NCBI GenBank assembly: GCA_964006375.1
Contig: OZ023268.1
Coordinates: 85,670,858-85,734,857 of the forward strand
Direction: 5' to 3'
Source of the DNA: Tillus elongatus
Lineage: Eukaryota; Arthropoda; Insecta; Coleoptera; Cleridae
Length of the DNA: 64,000 nucleotides
The notes beneath the pieces were generated by a model. It was not told the DNA's origin, searched no databases, and was given only the letters and a program-made list of their open reading frames with translations. Positions 55,115 to 64,000 of this stretch are shown piece after piece. A program made the position numbers and the translations under genes. How positions within the stretch are numbered: the first letter of the stretch is position 1; every line of letters begins with the position of its first letter.

Positions 55115-56394
55115 TAAGGGCAACCAGATTTGGTACGCATGTTTGTATTAGAAAGAGCACCATGTACCAAAATTTAGGTCTGTCAGTTTAAAGACAAAAA
55201 AGTTATGGGCATTTAAAAAAAGGGGTTTTCCTCGTGATTTGAAACGTAAAAATTGGTAACATTTATGCAAATAACCTGAAACAAATACGGATTATGTAAA
55301 GAAAATGTCTCAAGAAGAGTGTCTTGCAAACTCTTAAGTTTCAGCTTCAACCGTCATTGTCTTTCATTTTACCAAAATGTTTCCAGAAAATTTATTTCAA
55401 ATAGACCCTTTCTCTGATGTTTTGGGGGTAGTTTTAGTTAAGTTTATGGTTTAACGGTCTATAATTTTTTGCTCATTTTCGTATAAAAATTTCGTTAATG
55501 AGGAGACTGTGACCTTTGAATTTTAAAAATATTTCTTTAATTGAGCGCAAACTAGGCTCCCTAGAATCCATATCCGGGCTTAGTTTTGATCTGTTTACAT
55601 ATATACATGGTGAGACATTTCTACGGTAAAGCTCAATATAATTGTTATTATACAAGATACGAGAAAAAGTTGTATACGTTAATTATAGGATGTCTTGAGC
55701 TGCATCTTATAAAATTATTTTGACAATCACAGGTTGGCCCATAAGTCATCGGTGATACCTAAAACTTTTTTCGAACACATATTATTGCATTTTTGGATTT
55801 TTAATGTATAAGAAAAAAATCAAGACGCTAAGTGCGTTTTGGTAGAGAATTTTCATTAAATGCTTTAGATTTAAATAACTCAATTTGCTATTAACCCAAG
55901 GCTTGTGGGCCAGGAAACCAGTTTTCCGGGGAACATTTTAAGTTTATGTTCGAAAATTTTTGCACATTTGCAAACAATAAGTAATTTTAATAAAATATGG
56001 TACATTGTTTCTACTATCTAGGTTACACCGGTAACCAGATTGATGCCTGCTTGCATTAGAGAGACATGTTTGCTATTAAAAACATGTTTATGAAAATTCA
56101 CGTCTATAACGCACTTGCTGCATCTAGACCTTTTTAAACTTTGTTACATAATGATAGAATAGAACCTATTCATCCTGCAACGTGAAAACGTCATAACTAC
56201 CTTCAACTTCCGTCGAGTGACAGTTGTAACACCCAATTTTTTAAATAGGAAGTAGGGGCTTGTGACACCCCATTTAAAAGATATCTTAATTCTCTACTCA
56301 AATATGCTATGGTTTTAATATTTATTGAAAAAATTAGAAATAAAAAAAAGATGTATCCGATTGACGACCTTTGCTACAACACGTTAAAAAATAA
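55115..56394. repeat. Rest of the ~300-bp repeat and other dispersed repeats
   Basis: 55118-55260 completes the repeat interrupted by the PIF element. 55480-55620 is a ~150-bp family copy (TTAATGAGGAGACTGTGACC, TTGAGCGCAAACTAGG, CCATATCCGGGCTTAG). The 40-bp motif occurs at 55820-55855 (inverted) and 56094-56132. No exon was found. Confidence 0.6.
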
Positions 56395-57531
56395 CTAAAT
56401 GCGCTTTATTCTTGATAATGGCAAAAAATAAGAAACACAATTCTTAATTAGGAGATGTTCAAAATGCATGCCGTGAACCTCTTGACAGAATCCTAATCGT
56501 AAACAAAAATTTATTCTAACGTTAATCAACATCTGAGGCGTGACCGATCTAACCGCAATCGTTATTCTTCTTCTGAAACCAGTTAAATCCAGTGGTTTAG
56601 TTTTGTACAACATACTTTTCACATATCCCCATAAGAAGAAGTCTATTAGGTAAGACGGGTGATCGTGTTTGCCATTCTAACAATCCTCACCTCCCTATCC
56701 ACCAACTTAGACATATTAAGTCGAGATACTGCCAGACATTGATTTAGTAATATGCTGGTGCTCCACCCTGCTGGAATCATATGACATTCGCTTAAACTTG
56801 TGGGTTTGCTCGATGAGGATATAGGTTTGCCAAAGTTGGCCCGACATACTTTTGGAGCAGTGCTTAATAATTATCGCCATTTAAATTACCGTCAATGACA
56901 AAGGAACCAATGACGTTGTTTTCAAATATTCCTGCCCAAACAATAACCTTTTCAGTATACTGCGTATGTTCCCTCATCTAGGGTTGATTTTATTTAGAAC
57001 AGTAGCGATAATTTTGATGATTGGCTGACCGTGAAGTGTAAAACTGCACTCAACAGAAAACAAAATATGTTCTAGTTGGATAACATTGTTATCTAACATT
57101 GACATCATTTGTTCACAAAAAGACGTTCCTCTACCAAACTCGTCTTCCATGAGCTCCTGCGTTTGTATCAATTTTTGTGGGGATGGCTTTTATTTTCTTT
57201 TAAAATTCAAATAATCAATGAATGGCTAACATCCAGTGTTGTGGCTGCTTTTCGACTCGGTGTATTTGGGCGGTTTTTCTCAAACTCAAGCATTACATCC
57301 AATCTGGTATCATTACTGACTGCATAAAAATATTTTTTTGTATCTGCCTTACATGTCCAAGCTCGCGAAATTGCTGTTCAATTTTACTAATTGTCCCTTG
57401 GGATGTATAGGCGGCACATCGGGACATTTTTCTTGAAATAAACCAGAAACTTCGATCTGTGAGTAAGTTTTATCTCTGCAACCAATCATCGGTAGAATTG
57501 TTATTTTATGAATTTCTGTTAAATAAATCAT
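56395..57531 (-). mobile_element. IS630/mariner-like transposase remnant
   Basis: From right to left the minus strand shows an N-terminal region (MIYLTEIHKITILPMIGCRD, the place of the ECR..YR.A...... helix of this family), the middle (LMEDEFGRGTSFCEQMMSML, ILFSVECSFTLHGQ, where Val replaces the catalytic Asp of FSDE), and the C terminus (VTPQMLINVRINFC, HGMHFEHLL). Several frameshifts separate the parts. Terminal repeats were not identified. It ends close to the myosin exon at 57816-58143. Confidence 0.78.
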
Positions 57532-57815
57532 GTTTCTGAATTGCAGTTAACAACTGACAACTACTTTCACGCTGCGGTTACAATCACACAGAAAGTTGCT
57601 AAGGCGTTTTGAACAAAACTAATATGACAGACATGATACACCAGAATAAAAGTATGCTATAAGAGATGAACAAAAAATATGCTTGCCGAAAGAAATTACG
57701 AGTAAGGCAAAATATTTGAAAAAAATCTGAAAAACCTGGCCCAATTGTGGTGAAGCTACAGTGAAATGAAAAAGGCTGCTGCAGACTGAGAGTGACAGTT
57801 GCGACAAGAGACGAC

Positions 57816-58143
57816 GTCATCTTTAGAATGTGATGATAAGTTGTCTCATTTGCTGTGGAAATTAATTCATGAACACTTCTCGTAATGTCGTTATAAAGAA
57901 AACCCACTTCATTTAGGATGCCAAAAACAGAAGGAGTTCCGTCCAAAAGAGCTATCCTTGTAGTGTATTCGGTCATTTCTCTTCTACAAATAGCCGTGTC
58001 CAAGTCTTCATTAAAAACATTTTGCTGATTTACAATGTAATTCTTAACGAAATATTCTTGAAGGCGTTCATTTGCATAATTTATACACAGCTGTTCGAAA
58101 GTGTTGTATCTAAATGCCTCAAATCCATAAATATCTAAAATAC
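57816..58143 (-). CDS. Unconventional myosin heavy chain, exon b (switch II, relay helix)
   Basis: The exon follows a 58-bp intron and acceptor GATATTTCAG. It completes a Gly codon and reads [10 protein letters not shown], the myosin switch II (DI.GFE), then [20 protein letters not shown], the relay helix, then an [14 protein letters not shown] block matching the L.D.KP.GIL.LLDE region of other myosins. These are core ATPase and force-transmission elements. The 3' boundary at 57816 is chosen because the next exon needs a two-base overhang (ATGAC|GTCGTC); this donor is weak, and the open frame runs on to 57599. The homology ends about there. Confidence 0.88.
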
Positions 58144-58201
58144 CTGAAATATCAACTCATTTACTACAATTTAACATTTTAGTATCATATTAATACAATA
58201 C

Positions 58202-58456
58202 CTATTAATTTGCTCTCTTGTTCAGTATTAATTTTGTCATTTATACACTTTACCAACCACAAGAACAATTTCTCATACAAATATCTCATGAATGCATCTC
58301 TTCTTTCTTCACATTCTTCTGTATTTAAGCATGACGTGTAACATATTGTGGCTCTCCTTAATTTGGCAGCTATCAGTCGTTTTAAGAACAGTCTAAGCAG
58401 TTTTGTTGTGTCACATTCCAATAGTTTCCCACAGTTTTGTAGATATTCTGTCGATT
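58202..58456 (-). CDS. Unconventional myosin heavy chain, exon a (upper 50K to switch II)
   Basis: The exon ends ...KLIG at donor ATAG|GTATTG, and its single last base joins the next exon to give [11 protein letters not shown], exactly as in myosins (.IGVLDIYGFE). It contains LLECDTTKLLRLFLKRLIAA, then ECEERRDAFMRYLYEKLFLW followed by LVKCINDKI, corresponding to the ..RDA..K.LY..LF.W.V..IN motif. The start is set after TTTCAAG at 58456; CGACAG at 58448 is an alternative with the same phase. The earlier motor exons with P-loop and switch I must lie beyond the right edge, past the LINE in this intron. The class is unresolved; classes XIX, I and arthropod-specific classes all share features. Confidence 0.85.
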
Positions 58457-59209
58457 CTTGAAATCATAAAACAAGGAAATTATTTTAAAGTTAAATTGCA
58501 ATCTTGATCAACCAAAAAGAGGAGCGTCTCGCCACAGTAATGACCCTGCTGCATTGATCATGCGCCCTTCGCAGAATATTTTAAGTAACAAAATAAAAGA
58601 CCTCCCTGGCTGCTGTTTAGACACAATCCTCCAAACTGGCCTTCCTGACCTGCACTGACAACATTTTGCCTAATCAAAAGCTAAAAGAAAGAAAAAGGCG
58701 AAGTAAAAGTGCAATATGCTCACATGAATGGCAAAGTTGACATTTTCTTTTAACAACATATGGCTTGCTTTCTCCCCGACAGATAATACTTCAAAAGAAT
58801 GTAAGCCTCCTCACAAAAATTAAAATATTTTAGTTTAGCACTAAGTAAATCGTATTTTTCTGTATCGAAAGCTTTCGAATAGTTCAGGACCACAAGTAAA
58901 TCGATCAAACCCCTATCCACAGCAGAAATAGTATTATTATATTATTATTAGCTACAATACAAGCCAGTGCGGTAGCCGTAGAAGATTCCTGCCCAAATCC
59001 ACACTGACTGTCCGGTAACAAACTGTTGATACTAAAATACGATTTGTTCATACAAGATTTTCTCAAATATTGTCGACAATATCGGAAGAACACTACATAT
59101 AAGTCAGAAAATGTCACGGATCGTTTTTCTTAGACAAGACAGGGCCAACCGTAACCTTCCAAGCTTTAGGAAAATAACTTTTTTCAATTAAGATATTGAT
59201 AATAGGCCC

Positions 59210-62200
59210 ATACAGCGCAAGATATTCTCAGAATGTTTTCACAATGTGAGAACATTCTTTTTTCAGAATATTTGTTTCGGAATGTTCTAATAACATTTAT
59301 GGAATTTCAAACTTCCATCTTGAATATTCTGAGTACATTCATTCAATCACATCCAAAGAAAATTCTTCATTAATATACTGAGAATATTTGAATAGATTAG
59401 TATACCGAATATTCGCTCAGAATATGCTTGAGATGTCCTTATAATATTATATAACTTTAAAATTTAATGAAAAAGATAGATGATGATTACGGTATAGTGG
59501 TGAGAATTATAATTGTAACTATTTTGCATGTTTGATTCTGTTACCTGTCTATGGTAAACACATCCGAAATTGTATATTTAGGGAATTCACTCTTTAGGCA
59601 TAGAGCGCATGTCCATGCCGCCGGGAAGGTAGATGGCAAGATGGTCGCTAGACGTAAATAAAAAGTAATGTCAAAATAAATGGTCTGTGGTCAACGTTGT
59701 ATAAGGTTATATTCTAACATAATTAATTAAAAATAATAATGTGACATGAACACGGAGAAATGTGCAATTGCAAACAACATAGATCCAGAGTACAGAAGCA
59801 ACTAAAACATGGTGTGAGGTTATCAAGAACTAAGACGCATCTTGTAAAGAAACAAGTTTTAAAGCATCTCCTGTAGTTCACACTCATGATGGGTTCGTCA
59901 ATTTTGCTTGAGACTGGATCATCTTACTAATTAGGTACACCTACATTGTATAATATATAATTTAAAAATTGTGTTATGTTCAATAGTACCTAAGTCATGC
60001 AATATAAACCACCACAGTTTGATGTGGATGGGCTGGAAAAGTGCAAGAATGCTGCAAATCTATAGAATTATCTAAGTCAACATCTCAGGCTTTTTACTCC
60101 TGTGGAAGAAGTTAATGCTGTAAGAAGTATCACTCTACAGTGCAGAAAATGTGGACCGGAACATATGATAAGAAGATGATGCAATAAAACTTGCAATTTA
60201 TCAGATACGGAATCACTTTGCCAAAGTATGCCTTTACAACCAGAATATCCATGCTGTTGGTGACAAACATTGGGCATTGGGATATTAAAATAGCATTAGA
60301 AGTCAAAATCAAGCCCGCGGAAGCAGAGCAGAAAGCAACCATACAAGGGAAGGGTCAAAAGGTCTCATCGATGACAGTTGTAGTTTTGTGTAAGTGCAAG
60401 TTTGTGTGATTTTGTGGCATGTTCTGTCCAATTTAGTTGTATTCTATAAAGGTGTAAGTACTATTGTGTAATGCAATTCCTTTAATGCCACACTGAAAGC
60501 CTGTAGGATCAATAGTCTAGCCAAATTTCAAGTTAATTCAGTGGGGGTAACCGTGATTATTCATCTCGGAAACTTTGTATTTGGCTATTACATTTTTTGG
60601 CAACTCCAAGAAATGTATCTTTATTTATTTGATTTTTATGTTATTGACATTTTAATTGTTTTATTAATATTTTATTCAGACATTTCTTTGTATTTGTCAT
60701 AAGTAGTTACTTAATCTGAATAAACGTGCAATACTCGAATTGTTGACTTATTACGTATCTGAACTTGAGTTTACAGGTGTGTGTAGCCACTGGAACAATA
60801 TGGTAACCTAAAGAAGGGTGAGTGATTGAAGTTAAAATTCTAGCCTTCCAGGCTTGCTTATACGAAAATATATAAAAAGCCAGTTAAATGGTGGAAAATC
60901 AATTTTGAACAGAAATCTAATATTTCATATCTTTGCATTTTCTTAATTTCTGTATCATTCAAAAGATGTTCATTCAAATGTTTCGCATAAGAACCAACAC
61001 AGGGCAGGGGCATGTAGGTAAACGTAAAATATGGTGATTTAATGCAACTTACTCCTATATTAAGTTCCACCCCTCAGAAGTTATAGGCCTTCAGTGGGGT
61101 TTCAAATTTCGAAAAAATCAATATCTCTGTAATACTTAAACTTAGAAAAACCAAGTATAGTTCCCGTTTTGAGTGTACCAAGAGCATTAATCAATGGTAA
61201 GTAGAGTCCAAATAAGGCATTTGAAAGGGTTTATTAGGGGTGATGCACCCTTAAAATGTCACAATTTTTTAACAGATTGGTAGATTTAAGAACATATTTC
61301 ATTTTATGAGGAATTTTATTCTAAAACTTTGTTACTCCTGTTATTTTCAAAAAACTTTGTTGTTTTCAAGAAAAACACGAATAAGTAAAGAAACATATTT
61401 TATCAATCTTACTAAAAATCATCGAAAATTAAATATTTGCCAATAAACTTATGTATAGGTCAAATTTGACAATCAGGAAAAAAATGTGAATAAGTATAAT
61501 TTATTAGAAAACAGACAACTCAAACAACAGAAATAAAAAAATTGCTATCGATAAGTTATATAAATTCTTCAACATGATAATTTCACAGGCATGTATTGAA
61601 TTTTTGATGATTTTAAGTAACATTAATAATATATGTGTCTTTAGTTATTCGGGTTTTTCTTGAAAACAACAAACGTTTTTTGAAAAATAACATGAGTAAT
61701 AAAGTTTTATAATTTACTTCCCCATAAAATGAAATAATAATTTTTTAGATCGCCAATAGGTTAAGAAATTCTGTCACATTTTATGGGTGCATCACCACTA
61801 GTCAACCCTTTGAAATGCTTCGACTGAACACTACTCACCAACGAATAATGCTCTTGGTACACCCAAAACGTGTACCAAATTTGTTTTTTCTAAGTTAAAG
61901 TATTACTGAGATATTGATTTTTTTTTTCGAAATTTAAAACCGCACTTTGAAGGCCTATAAGTTCTTAGAGATGCACTTTAGTATAGGAGTAAGTTGCGTT
62001 AAATCACCATATTTTAGGTTCCCCTACATGCCCCTGCTCTGTGTCGTTTCTTATGCGAAACACCCTGTATATCTTCTTTTTTAAACGCAATGATCCCATA
62101 AGTATATGTATGAACATTTTGAGAAGATTCATTGAATGTTCGTGGAACATTTTCAGAAGATACTGGGAGCTCCTAAGAATATTATAAATAACATTCTAAG

Positions 62201-62352
62201 AACCTTATTAGCATGACAGAATCTGTCCAATTGTCATGTTCATAGGATGTTCTATGAATATATATTGTACCTTGTGAGAATGTTCTGGGGATGTTTTAAT
62301 ATTCTTTCCAAACATTCCTGGTATATTCTCAGAATGTGTCTGTGCTGTCTGG
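59210..62352. mobile_element. 3.1-kb inverted-repeat element with GAATGTTC-type palindromes
   Basis: CCCATACAGCGCAAGATATT at the left pairs with AATATACC...GTCTGTGCTGTCTGGG at the right; both termini continue for about 200 bp as arrays of GAATGTTC, GAACATTC and GAATATTC palindromes (59224-59440 and 62100-62340). It is inserted in a LINE; CCTA or CCTAC-like sequence at both junctions may be the target duplication. The interior (59450-60880) has no recognisable transposase and holds a younger foldback element. The superfamily is unknown. Confidence 0.65.
60972..62068. mobile_element. 1.1-kb foldback element, probably mariner-type
   Basis: Two arms of about 470 bp (60972-61450 and 61590-62068) are inverted copies with roughly 80% identity by eye: for example AGGGGCATGTAGGTAAACGT against AGGGGCATGTAGGGGAACCT, GGTGTACCAAGAGCATTA, and AACAACAAAGTTT-type text near the centre. 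The right terminus is CAGGGTGTTTCGCATAAG (inverted) next to TA, the form of many mariner-derived MITEs; the left terminus is eroded. No coding capacity. Confidence 0.85.
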
Positions 62353-62721
62353 GTGTAGGATATATTTTATCGATAAAGGGGCCGCAATATTTTAGCTGAA
62401 TTAGAGTGACCTTATAAACACCAAACGCATTTGATTTTATTTAAGATAGCATTAACCTCATCAGCTGTAGAAAGAGTAAATTGTAAATGACTGCCGGCCT
62501 GACATACATTGCTCTCAAAAATATTGTGTCATTTCTCTACAATCAGTTAAACAATTCTGCTGAAAGGTTGAAAAAACTATATTTATGAGTTCCAGATCAG
62601 CAAGGCTATTAGGTATTGTAGATTGTTTGTTTTGCACGTGGATATTTAGCTCACGCAGAGCAGACCAACATTACCATTTTTAATTTCACAGCGTCACAAC
62701 GTGTGGAAGTATCGCATCGGC

Positions 62722-63480
62722 GACAAAAATTTCAAAATTTTTAATCGCTTAAACGTCGTAAAAAGTATCAAAACATATAGGAAACATGATTTGGGAACGA
62801 ACATTTTTTTGTCTGTCGGCCTGTATGTCTATCACGATAACTTTAGAACGAATTGAGATAACATCTTCAAATTTGGTATACTATTAGCACTCGACAAGCA
62901 AACGGTGCGTATTGTTTTTGGGTAAAATCTCTCTAGGGGGTACGGGATGAATGGGGGTGATTTGGTGAAAATTGGCATTTTTCGCTAAAACTCGTGTAAT
63001 ATAACATTTTAGGGTTGATTTATTAGGAAACTTTTAATTTCATCAGACATCTGGAATTCTGCGCTGAGATGAAATTAGGGGTTGAATATGTGGGGGTGGT
63101 ATATTGTTGACAAAAATTTAGAAATTTTGGTTTGCTAAAACGGCGTAAAAAGTCTCAAAACATATAGAAAACTTGATTCTGGGACGAAAATATATTTGTC
63201 TGTCGGTCGGTCGGTCTGTCGCCATGTACGTCTGTCTGTTAATAAGGAACACTTTGAATTGTTTTTGGGTAAGATCGCTTCAGGGGGTAGGGGATAAATA
63301 AGTGGTGATTTGGTGAAAATTGACATTTTTCAATAAAACTCATGAGTACCGGAATACAAATATTTTCTTTGTGTTCAAGTCATGGGCCCTGAATTCATTC
63401 TATGAGAATGTCTTCCTGAAGAGAATAAATTATCACAGCTATGTGTAAGTTATGATTTAATTTGCAGCAATATTTATAAA
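62722..63480. repeat. Two tandem copies of the GTCTGTC-type repeat
   Basis: Copies at 62722-63108 and 63109-63480 share CGTAAAAAGTCTCAAAACAT, ACTTGATTCTGGGACGAAAA, GTCTGTCGGTCGGTCGGTCT and GGTGATTTGGTGAAAATTGA in the same order; the copy at 8870-9265 has the same layout. They split the upstream part of the LINE in this intron. Confidence 0.8.
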
Positions 63481-63620
63481 TGTGATCAAAATATGATTTT
63501 TTCCCTTTCGATGCAAGAGACTGTAAAGTTACGAAGCCGTTCCGTTTATATGTTTTCCAATCATGACCGAATCTTGACTGCTTAGACTTTTGTAAGACCA
63601 AATCTCTCTGTTTCATTATA

Positions 63621-64000
63621 AGTTTGACATTTCCTGTTAGTCAGGGAGCCCTGGACTTTGTAATTCTTACCTGTATCTCCGGAGTATGCCTGTCGAAAGT
63701 CGAAGTAATAAAGTAATTCAAAATATCGATCTTTGTATTAATATCATTTTCTTTCAACAGACGATGTCAAGAGTATCTGTTTATTTTTTCACTCGTATAT
63801 GTAAACTATTTGTGAACATCAACAGCTTCTTGTTTAAAAAAAATGCAGCTTCCAAAATTTCATTTTACAAAAATACTGACCCTCAAACGTAAAGTATAGG
63901 AACTTGCCCGGCTCTCCGCCGCCTTCCCCCTTTTCGATATTTTTAATGGAACCACATCAAAATAAATAATTATATTTTGATTACCGTTGGATATATTTAG
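63621..64000. other. No gene seen
   Basis: A+T-rich end of the window. No further myosin motor exon was found on the minus strand here. Confidence 0.5.

Larger units (their letters stand above)
58457..63620 (-). mobile_element. CR1/Jockey-like LINE remnant, split by later elements
   Basis: Minus-strand pieces in order: 63616-63490 (KQRDLVLQKSKQSRFGHDWK, KGKKSYF), about 62600-62353 (reading CGPFIDKIYPT), then after the 59210-62352 insertion PIINILIEKSYFPKAWKVTV, SLLPDSQCGFGQ, and at about 58900-58750 VLNYSKAFDTEKYDLLSAKL. Removing the 3.1-kb insertion joins IDKIYPT to PIINILIEK in frame. The catalytic FxD is replaced by LN, and stops are frequent. It fills the myosin intron upstream of exon a. 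The left boundary near 58500 is approximate. Confidence 0.75.

Noticed and set aside
60077..60409. Overlapping 66-72-codon frames on both strands inside the 59210-62352 element
   Set aside because: A remnant transposase was considered, but no catalytic motif or zinc-finger pattern could be recognised.

Overview
The window is animal nuclear DNA, almost certainly from an arthropod and most likely an insect. The reasons are GT-AG spliced genes, an insect-like COX6A protein, a base composition rich in A+T with long (AT)n tracts, and a dense mixture of LINE, Penelope-like, tRNA-SINE, mariner/Tc1, pogo, hAT and PIF/Harbinger remnants. No prokaryotic features, CRISPR arrays or convincing RNA genes were seen. 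The species cannot be named from the sequence; a hemimetabolous insect is only a guess.

Left part (1-14.5 kb): a complete two-exon gene for cytochrome c oxidase subunit 6A on the + strand (exons 478-583 and 14151-14386, 113 aa). Its single 13.6-kb intron holds a 1.5-kb hAT-like foldback element with a perfect 8-bp target duplication, a diverged relative of it, three LINE fragments, hairpin MITEs and microsatellites.

Middle and right part (20.8-58.5 kb): the main result of this reading. Eight short exons on the - strand (58456-58202, 58143-about 57816, 49101-48984, 35105-34986, 34918-34740, 27844-27778, 27727-27553, 21001-20790) join in phase into about 480 residues of an unconventional myosin, from the middle of the motor domain (switch II, relay helix, converter) through two IQ motifs. 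The N-terminal motor, with the P-loop, lies beyond the right edge of the window. The introns, 58 bp to about 14 kb, are filled with mobile elements, so single-ORF inspection misses the gene. Inside its 8.7-kb intron, on the + strand, are two candidate exons (51872-52031 and 53604-53861) of an unidentified multi-pass membrane protein.

The mobile elements show clear nesting. A LINE fragment sits inside a pogo/Tigger transposase (17-20 kb). An RTE-like LINE is split by a second LINE and by a palindromic cluster of ~330-bp repeats, itself hit by a 193-bp MITE (21.4-26.3 kb). A SINE sits inside an IS630-like element with ~240-bp terminal repeats (28.1-30.4 kb). A mariner splits a Penelope-like element (31.9-33.5 kb). 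A nearly full-length 5.2-kb LOA/R1-like LINE (38.87-44.06 kb) has two overlapping ORFs but a broken YADD box. A foldback element sits inside a 3.1-kb inverted-repeat element inside a LINE (58.5-63.6 kb). Many insertions have direct target-site repeats that can be read by eye. All recognisable element proteins carry stops, frameshifts or lost catalytic residues.
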